A stretch of 19,552 bases of DNA from Paludibacter sp. (GTDB lineage Bacteria; Bacteroidota; Bacteroidia; Bacteroidales; Paludibacteraceae). The translations under genes were made by a program, and so were the position numbers. The stretch is taken from assembly GCA_028748945.1 (NCBI GenBank), contig JAQTOL010000007.1:1-19552 (forward strand), read 5' to 3'. Shown in pieces: positions 14,961 through 19,552 of the stretch (within the stretch, counting starts at the first letter, position 1; each line of letters starts with the position of its first letter). The notes beneath the pieces were generated by a model. It was given only the letters and a program-made list of their open reading frames with translations, was not told the origin of the DNA and did no database searches.

Positions 14961-16610
14961 TTATCGAATCAGCACTTTTCTTGTCCTTGATATTCCATTT
15001 TCAATTAAACAAACGGCATAAATTCCCGGTGTAAAATTAGTTGTACGTAAAACGGTTGAGGACTCGTTTACAGGCAGTTGCTTAATTAAAGTTCCTGTAA
15101 TTGAATAGACATTAATTGTCAAATTTGACGGGATATTCCCATCAGGTAATTTAATAATCAATGTTTTATAGGTTGAATTATAGGTAAGCGTAAAACTATT
15201 TTTTTCAATTCGATATAAAGAATCAAATACTGTCAAATTACTTTCTGCTTGTCCAAAGTCCGGAATTCCATATCCCATTAGATCAGTTGGATTATTAAAT
15301 AAGCTAGCACTTTTAAAAACAGAGTTAAGCAAAACTTCAATATTTGGATTTGAATCATGCTGTTTATACCGCTGCAATAAACAAGCCATCATTCCGCACA
15401 TAATGGGTGAAGCGAATGATGTGCCGTTGTTGGTAGTCGGAGTTCCAGCTGTATTGACTACCGCAGCCGATGTTCCCATGGCGCAGATTTCCGGTTTTAC
15501 CCGGCCATCGGAACTTGGTCCGAATGAAGTAAAAGTGCTTGGTATACCGGTAGAAGTAACAGCGCCTACAGCAATAATCCCATCGGCATCAGCCGGCGAG
15601 CCTATGTAATGCCATGCTTTATTTCCTTCGTTTCCGGCTGCAACCACCACGACAATCCCTTTCTTACTTGCCAGATTTGCTGCCTGGCTTGCCCTGGAAA
15701 CTTTTCCGTTCATATCTGCGTAAGTGAAACCCATGCCGGGAGCATCGAAAGTATAATATCCCAACGATGAATTTACCAAATCCACGCCTACGCTATCGGC
15801 ATATTCAATCCCCGAACACCAAAAATCGGTTTCAACTTTATATTCGGTAGGAGCATATTCCGTCCGGATAAGCCAGTACGAAGCTTTAGGTGCTGTTCCC
15901 AAAAATTGTCCCGGAATATTTCCAGTCATAGTTGCCAAAACCATAGCACCATGAATATCTTCTGAGTAAATATTAGAGTTAGGATTGATGAAATCTTTCG
16001 TTCCCAATAATCTTCCCTGCAAACGCAAACTGTCAAATGCGTGATTAATATCCACATTGCTAAATCCGGCATCAATGACTCCTATCTGCATCCCTTCTCC
16101 GAGATATCCCTCGTTATGCAACGTTGTTCCATTTAACTGGTTGATTTGAGTTGCTGCAGTTCCATAATCCAGATTGGATTGAGTCCTGACTTTAGCAGGT
16201 GGTGCCATTGCTGGTCCAACTAAAAGACCGGTGTATTCAACAAATTTCACAAAAGGCAAAGCACGAACCTGACTCATTCTACCTGAGTCAGTTAGCAAAA
16301 CGGTTACTCCGTTCATCCATTTACTACGGTTATGAACGGAAATCCCCAAATTGCCAATCTGTTGTACATAAGACGGATTAACCGGCAAATCGGTTGAATC
16401 GCAGGTTAAACCAAATGTTGTGCGACGTGTAATGGCTCTTGCCGAAAGAAATTCCGACGGGTTTGTTAACGAATAGGGCGTATTATTTTTGTCGGTAAAT
16501 TGAACATAAAAATAATAACTGGTATCGACTGCCAGTAATGAAACCGGCAGAGACAATAAAAATATTATGGCTAAAAGAACATTGTATTTAGGAGAAGTTG
16601 ATATTTTCAT
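14961..16610 (-). CDS. Secreted S8 (subtilisin-like) serine protease with type IX secretion sorting domain
   Basis: The 549-residue protein has a signal peptide (hydrophobic core about residues 10-27, ending near LLAVDT), an N-terminal region resembling a propeptide (about 28-140), and a subtilase domain. The catalytic triad is Asp180 in IGVIDAGF, His220 in EDIHGAMV and Ser398 in NGTSFASPIM, with oxyanion Asn327 in VAAGNEGN. The last 75 or so residues look like a type A C-terminal sorting domain of the type IX secretion system: INVYSITGTLIKQLPVN, then FTPGIYAVCLIENG and a basic end. This predicts export across the outer membrane and attachment to, or release from, the cell surface. It is divergent from the blaI-type gene, with 177 nt between starts. 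Confidence 0.95.
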   Translation of the reverse strand: MKISTSPKYNVLLAIIFLLSLPVSLLAVDTSYYFYVQFTDKNNTPYSLTNPSEFLSARAITRRTTFGLTCDSTDLPVNPSYVQQIGNLGISVHNRSKWMNGVTVLLTDSGRMSQVRALPFVKFVEYTGLLVGPAMAPPAKVRTQSNLDYGTAATQINQLNGTTLHNEGYLGEGMQIGVIDAGFSNVDINHAFDSLRLQGRLLGTKDFINPNSNIYSEDIHGAMVLATMTGNIPGQFLGTAPKASYWLIRTEYAPTEYKVETDFWCSGIEYADSVGVDLVNSSLGYYTFDAPGMGFTYADMNGKVSRASQAANLASKKGIVVVVAAGNEGNKAWHYIGSPADADGIIAVGAVTSTGIPSTFTSFGPSSDGRVKPEICAMGTSAAVVNTAGTPTTNNGTSFASPIMCGMMACLLQRYKQHDSNPNIEVLLNSVFKSASLFNNPTDLMGYGIPDFGQAESNLTVFDSLYRIEKNSFTLTYNSTYKTLIIKLPDGNIPSNLTINVYSITGTLIKQLPVNESSTVLRTTNFTPGIYAVCLIENGISRTRKVLIR

Positions 16611-16631
16611 AATGTAAATGTTTTGTTGCTA

Positions 16632-16639
16632 CAAAAATA
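16632..16639 (-). promoter_or_regulatory. Possible -7 box for the S8 protease gene
   Basis: On the minus strand TATTTTTG fits TAnnTTTG, 21 nt upstream of the ATG at 16610, leaving a short leader. No TTTG sits at the right distance further upstream. Confidence 0.4.
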
Positions 16640-16710
16640 CGGTTTTTTACGATAGGTTGAATATTATCCAAATAATTAAAAAAGATTAAAAAGAACGGCA
16701 CAGAGAATAT

Positions 16711-16752
16711 TTATTACGAATGTTTCGTAGTTTTGCGAAGTATTCGTAATAA
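16711..16752. promoter_or_regulatory. Palindromic operator pair overlapping the predicted blaI promoter
   Basis: Outer arms TTATTACGAAT (16711-16721) and ATTCGTAATAA (16742-16752) form a perfect 11-bp inverted repeat. Inside lie two 15-bp 6-3-6 palindromes: TACGAA-TGT-TTCGTA (16715-16729, perfect) and TGCGAA-GTA-TTCGTA (16734-16748, one mismatch), whose starts are 19 nt apart. The -7 match TAGTTTTG (16728-16735) sits across the junction, so a bound repressor would block RNA polymerase. BlaI/MecI-family repressors are known to bind dyad sites in their own promoters, and the blaI-type gene starts 36 nt downstream. No TTTG -33 box is visible. Operator function is inferred; the symmetry is seen directly. 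Confidence 0.72.
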
Positions 16753-16787
16753 AACGTATAATCAACCGTTTATAGAAGAAAAAGAAG

Positions 16788-17144
16788 ATGGAAAAACTAA
16801 CCAATCAGGAAGAAGAATTGATGCTGATAATTTTTCAGCAGGGAAAAGGTTTTATAAAAGATTTTATTCAACACATGGAGGAACCACGCCCGCCCTATAC
16901 CACGGTGGCATCGATTGTAAAGAATCTTGAACGTAAAAAATATCTGAAAGGAACACGATATGGAAATACTGTAGAGTATTGTCCGGTTATGGAAGAAAGC
17001 GAATATAAATCTAAATTTATGTCGGGCGTAGTACAAAACTATTTCGAAAATTCGTATAAAGAAATGGTCAGTTTTTTTATTGAAAAGAAAAAAATCTCAG
17101 CCGAAGAATTACAGGAAATCATTCAACTCATCGAAAAGAAATGA
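16788..17144 (+). CDS. BlaI/MecI/CopY-family transcriptional repressor
   Basis: This 118-residue winged-helix protein resembles BlaI/MecI/CopY repressors, dimers that occupy promoter dyads until cleaved or inactivated by a cognate M56 sensor protease. Family features are LTNQEEELMLIIFQQGKGFI at the start, PRPPYTTVASIVKNLERKKY (recognition helix region, residues about 33-52), a wing reading RYGNTVEYCPV, and a C-terminal dimerisation half (KSKFMSGVVQNYFENS onward). The ATG at 16788 follows the purine-rich AGAAGAAAAAGAAG. Its stop overlaps the start of the M56 gene by four bases (ATGA), indicating coupled translation. The operator at 16711-16752 suggests it represses its own operon. Beta-lactam response is not implied: no beta-lactamase gene is present here. 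Confidence 0.93.
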   Translation: MEKLTNQEEELMLIIFQQGKGFIKDFIQHMEEPRPPYTTVASIVKNLERKKYLKGTRYGNTVEYCPVMEESEYKSKFMSGVVQNYFENSYKEMVSFFIEKKKISAEELQEIIQLIEKK

Positions 17145-18907
17145 ACGAACTATTAATTTATTTTTTGAAAGTGAACATCGCGATAGCTTTGTTTTACTTG
17201 TTTTACCGCTTGTTTTTTGCCGGAGATACCTTCTGGAAAACACGCCGGTACTATTTGCTATTGAGCCTGTTTGTTTCATTTACCTATCCGTTTCTCTCTA
17301 TAGAAAATTGGTTGCAAAGTCAGGAACCGGTAAAGGTTTTTGTCGCAAACTATGCTATGCTCCAAGAATTTATCGTTACTCCAAATCAGGAACAGAGTTT
17401 CAGTCTGGAATCGATTTTGTATTTTGTCTATGTGCTTGTATCGGTTGTATTATTATTAAAAATGATTGTGCAATTAATCTCCATCTTCAAAATCAGAATT
17501 CAGGGAAAAGTTCAGTTGATTCAAAATACCCGGATTATTGCCGTTCAAAGAGAACTGACACCGTTTTCGTTTTTTCGTTCTATTTATCTGAATCCGGCCT
17601 TGCACAACGAAGAAGAAACCCGGCAAATTCTGGCACACGAGTCGACACATGTTCGTCAGGGTCACAGTTATGATGTAATACTGAGTGAACTTTTGACTAT
17701 CGCATTCTGGATCAATCCATCCAGTTGGTTGATGAAGCGCGAAATCAGACAGAACCTTGAATTTCTGGCAGACAATAAAGTCCTCGAATCAGGTTTCGAC
17801 ACGAAAAGTTATCAGTATCATCTGCTTCAATTAGCCTATCAAACTCCCGAAATTAAAATTGCCAATAAATTTAATGTATCACCTTTAAAAAAAAGAATCA
17901 CCATGATGAATCAACAAAGGACTTCGAAAGCGGGCATTTTGAAGTATTTATTAATTGTCCCATTAGCTGCAGCTTTAGTCATTTCGAGTAATGCCGAGAA
18001 TATTATAAGTTCAGTAAAATCAGGTTTGAAAGAAAATAAGAATGTACAGACTCAGGAAAAAACAACAACCAAATCTACATCGAAATTAGATGAACTGGTT
18101 GTAGTAGGTTATGGACAAGCACAGGGCAATCAAAAAAGCATCACTCCACCTCCGGCACCTCCTGCTCCACCGATTCCACCGGTTCAGGGAGATAGTATAA
18201 TTGCACCACCGCCTCCACCTGTTCCGGGTGAAAAAAATGTCGTTTTTACAGTTGTTGAAAAAATGCCTGCATATCCTGGTGGTTCAGATGCTTTGATGAA
18301 ATTTCTTGCAAACAACATTAAATATCCGGTTCGAGCACAAGAAAAGGGCATTCAGGGACGTGTTATTTGTCAGTTTGTTGTAAAAGCAGATGGCTCAATT
18401 GGAGATGTTGATATTGTTCGTAGTGTTGATCCGAATCTGGATGCAGAAGCTATTCGGGTTGTTAAGGCCATGCCACTTTGGACTCCCGGACAACAAAAAG
18501 GTCAAAATGTAAATGTCAAATACACCTTGCCAATAAACTTTAATTTGAAAAGAAATGATACAGATAAAAAGCCGGCAAATAATTCAACAGAAACATTCAC
18601 TGTAGTTGATAAAATGCCACAATTTCCCGGTGGAGAAAGTGGATTACTGAAATATATCGGAGACAATTTGAAATATCCTGTCACTGCTCAGAAAAATGGC
18701 ATACAAGGCAGAATAATTGTACGGTTTATTGTAAATAAGCTGGGGAGAGTTGAAAATGCTAAGGTTCTCAGGAGTCTTGATCCTGAGTGCGATAATGAAG
18801 CTCTTCGGGTAGTAAATGCCATGCCCGAATGGATTCCCGGGGAGCAAAAAGGCGAAAAAGTGTCCGTATATTACACTTTGCCTATAACTTATAAGTTGAC
18901 AAAATAA
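17141..18907 (+). CDS. BlaR1-type M56 membrane protease fused to two TonB C-terminal domains
   Basis: The 588-residue protein has an N-terminal multi-helix region (helices near 5-22, 37-53, 92-113, 265-283) with a cytoplasmic M56 zinc protease. The zinc motif is HESTH (166-170), with a downstream EFLAD (207-211) as likely third ligand. After the last helix, where BlaR1 carries a penicillin-binding sensor, this protein has a linker with the SusC-like ELVVVGYGQ (318-326), a proline-rich arm (336-363), and two tandem TonB C-terminal domains (about 368-467 and 486-588). Each domain has the pattern V-x-KMPxxPGG, KYPVxAQ, GIQGR and AMPxWxPG. By analogy with BlaR1, stimulus sensing would trigger cleavage of the BlaI-type partner. 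What is sensed, and whether the arm talks to outer-membrane receptors, is unknown. It overlaps the repressor gene by four bases and ends at a strong terminator. Confidence 0.92.
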   Translation: MNELLIYFLKVNIAIALFYLFYRLFFAGDTFWKTRRYYLLLSLFVSFTYPFLSIENWLQSQEPVKVFVANYAMLQEFIVTPNQEQSFSLESILYFVYVLVSVVLLLKMIVQLISIFKIRIQGKVQLIQNTRIIAVQRELTPFSFFRSIYLNPALHNEEETRQILAHESTHVRQGHSYDVILSELLTIAFWINPSSWLMKREIRQNLEFLADNKVLESGFDTKSYQYHLLQLAYQTPEIKIANKFNVSPLKKRITMMNQQRTSKAGILKYLLIVPLAAALVISSNAENIISSVKSGLKENKNVQTQEKTTTKSTSKLDELVVVGYGQAQGNQKSITPPPAPPAPPIPPVQGDSIIAPPPPPVPGEKNVVFTVVEKMPAYPGGSDALMKFLANNIKYPVRAQEKGIQGRVICQFVVKADGSIGDVDIVRSVDPNLDAEAIRVVKAMPLWTPGQQKGQNVNVKYTLPINFNLKRNDTDKKPANNSTETFTVVDKMPQFPGGESGLLKYIGDNLKYPVTAQKNGIQGRIIVRFIVNKLGRVENAKVLRSLDPECDNEALRVVNAMPEWIPGEQKGEKVSVYYTLPITYKLTK

Positions 18908-18914
18908 TAATACA

Positions 18915-18958
18915 AAAAAAAATGTGTCGGTCAAGTTTCTGACCGACACATTTTTTTT
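18915..18958 (+). terminator. Strong intrinsic terminator after the M56-TonB gene
   Basis: A 19-bp perfect stem (18915-18933 with 18940-18958; GC core TGTGTCGGTCA) closes a 6-nt loop and ends in eight T. It begins 8 nt after the stop codon of the M56-TonB gene, separating the repressor-protease operon from what follows. Confidence 0.9.
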
Positions 18959-18979
18959 CAAAACTTAAATCACAATACA

Positions 18980-19132
18980 ATGAAAAGCATTGTTATAGGA
19001 TTTTTAGTTTGTTTTTCATTTTCTGTTGGGGCACAAAGCAATACCATTCAGCATGCTTAAAAAAATTACAATTACGAGCTGGCCATTCAACTGATAAAGA
19101 AAGAAAAGAAATCTTCCGAAATAGATTCATAA
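18980..19132 (+). pseudogene. Remnant of a small exported (TPR-like) gene
   Basis: From the ATG at 18980 the frame encodes a convincing signal peptide (MKSIVIGFLVCFSFSVGAQS), then NTIQHA and a TAA at 19058-19060. The same frame continues after the stop with KNYNYELAIQLIKKEKKSS before a second stop at 19130-19132. That segment looks like the start of a TPR-type helix pair, as in the small exported TPR proteins that, from memory, sometimes follow M56-TonB genes in Bacteroidales. So this looks like the 5' end of a decayed gene with one nonsense codon and the remainder deleted. A 26-residue secreted peptide is an alternative but less likely, because the coding character extends past the stop. Confidence 0.55.
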
Positions 19133-19184
19133 TTTAATGTAGCATAAAGAATATCTTGGCGATTTTTTATTTAGTAAAAATGAG

Positions 19185-19192
19185 TACATTTG
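19185..19192 (+). promoter_or_regulatory. Possible -7 box for the terminal TonB-C gene
   Basis: TACATTTG fits TAnnTTTG, 75 nt upstream of the ATG at 19268. The -33 region is T-rich but has no TTTG at the standard spacing. The rest of 19133-19267 is AT-rich and shows no other recognisable element. Confidence 0.45.
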
Positions 19193-19267
19193 TTTTCGAT
19201 TTGGAAAATACATTTCCATTTCCATTTTTATTCAATTATTCTGATCAAAATACGTAATTCTTTTACA

Positions 19268-19552
19268 ATGAATATCTTTAAATCAAGCTCGTCCTCTTTT
19301 ATAAAGTTAGTATTATCAACTTTGCTTTTTTTTCTAACTGGAAGCTTATCTGCTTCACAAGTAAGAGTTAATCAAGAGAATCAAAACCAACAGGATACAA
19401 AAGATTCGATTTATTCAATAGTTGATAAAATGCCCGAATTTCAGGGAGGTCAAAAAGGATTAATTGCTTTTTTAAATCAAAATGTCAGTTATCCTGCCGA
19501 AGCATTAAAAAAGACAGAACAAGGAAAAGTAATTGTTCAATTCACCATCACA
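19268..19552 (+). CDS. Exported TonB C-terminal domain protein (5' part, cut by window edge)
   Basis: An open frame of 95 codons runs from the ATG at 19268 to the window end. Residues about 10-30 are a hydrophobic signal peptide or membrane anchor (LVLSTLLFFLTGSLSAS), followed by a short Asn/Gln-rich linker and then a TonB C-terminal domain: SIVDKMPEFQGGQKGLIAFL, SYPAEALKK, GKVIVQFTI. The domain closely follows the pattern of the two copies in the upstream M56 protein (VDKMPQFPGG, KYPVTAQ, GRIIVRFIV), so it is probably a paralogous copy without the protease part. It lacks the proline-rich arm, at least in the visible section. The role is unknown; more TonB-C repeats may follow beyond the edge. 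Confidence 0.85.
   Translation, partial: MNIFKSSSSSFIKLVLSTLLFFLTGSLSASQVRVNQENQNQQDTKDSIYSIVDKMPEFQGGQKGLIAFLNQNVSYPAEALKKTEQGKVIVQFTIT

Noticed and set aside
17080..17673. Plus-strand open frame of 197 codons overlapping the M56 gene in another frame
   Set aside because: It is a shadow of the M56 reading frame, with no family features; the M56 frame has full domain support.
16788..18907. A beta-lactam resistance operon (blaI-blaR1-blaZ)
   Set aside because: The sensor protein has TonB-C domains in place of a penicillin-binding domain, and no beta-lactamase gene is present.
18644..18961. Minus-strand open frame of 105 codons opposite the second TonB-C domain and the terminator
   Set aside because: It starts inside the terminator hairpin and is antisense to a clear domain.

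Overview
The window looks like chromosomal DNA from an AT-rich member of the Bacteroidota, most likely the order Bacteroidales. The support is: promoters of the Bacteroidetes type (-7 box TAnnTTTG, sometimes with a TTTG -33 box), a subtilisin-like protease with a type IX secretion C-terminal sorting domain, a SusC-like 'ELVVVGYG' motif, the rsfS-ftsH and M23-dxr-rseP gene orders, and lipoproteins of Bacteroidetes style. A Paludibacter-like or Dysgonomonadaceae-like host would fit, but the genus is a guess.

Layout. 1-1355 (minus): rsfS followed by ftsH, which is cut by the left edge. 1601-3304 (minus): a lipoprotein combining an OmpA-like region with TPRs. 3510-4529 (plus): a lone radical SAM/SPASM gene interrupted by one in-frame TAA. 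4620-4979 (minus): a small ArsC/Spx-like thioredoxin-fold protein. 5091-9850 (minus): a four-gene run of envelope and isoprenoid genes, transcribed as an M23-like membrane protein with degenerate catalytic residues, dxr, an orphan D12-type adenine DNA methyltransferase, and rseP. 10127-11354 (plus): a YfcE-like phosphodiesterase and a PEGA/SHOCT lipoprotein. 11438-16610 (minus): a POT-family peptide transporter, folB, xseA and the secreted S8 protease. 16788 to the right edge (plus): a BlaI-type repressor, a BlaR1-type M56 sensor protease carrying a proline-rich linker and two TonB C-terminal domains, a decayed gene remnant, and the start of a second TonB-C protein that runs off the edge.

The most interesting part is 16.7-19.55 kb. 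A two-part palindromic operator (6-3-6 palindromes inside an 11-bp perfect inverted repeat) overlaps the predicted -7 box in front of blaI, which suggests autoregulation. The M56 protein joins the protease sensor to a TonB-like periplasmic arm and also contains a TonB-box/SusC-like motif. A third TonB-C copy lies downstream, separated by a broken small exported gene.

Other points to check are the in-frame stop in the radical SAM gene, the orphan methyltransferase wedged between dxr and rseP, the apparent loss of all zinc ligands in the M23-like protein, and a POT transporter that lacks the first glutamate of its ExxER motif. No tRNA, rRNA, CRISPR array or insertion sequence was recognised.
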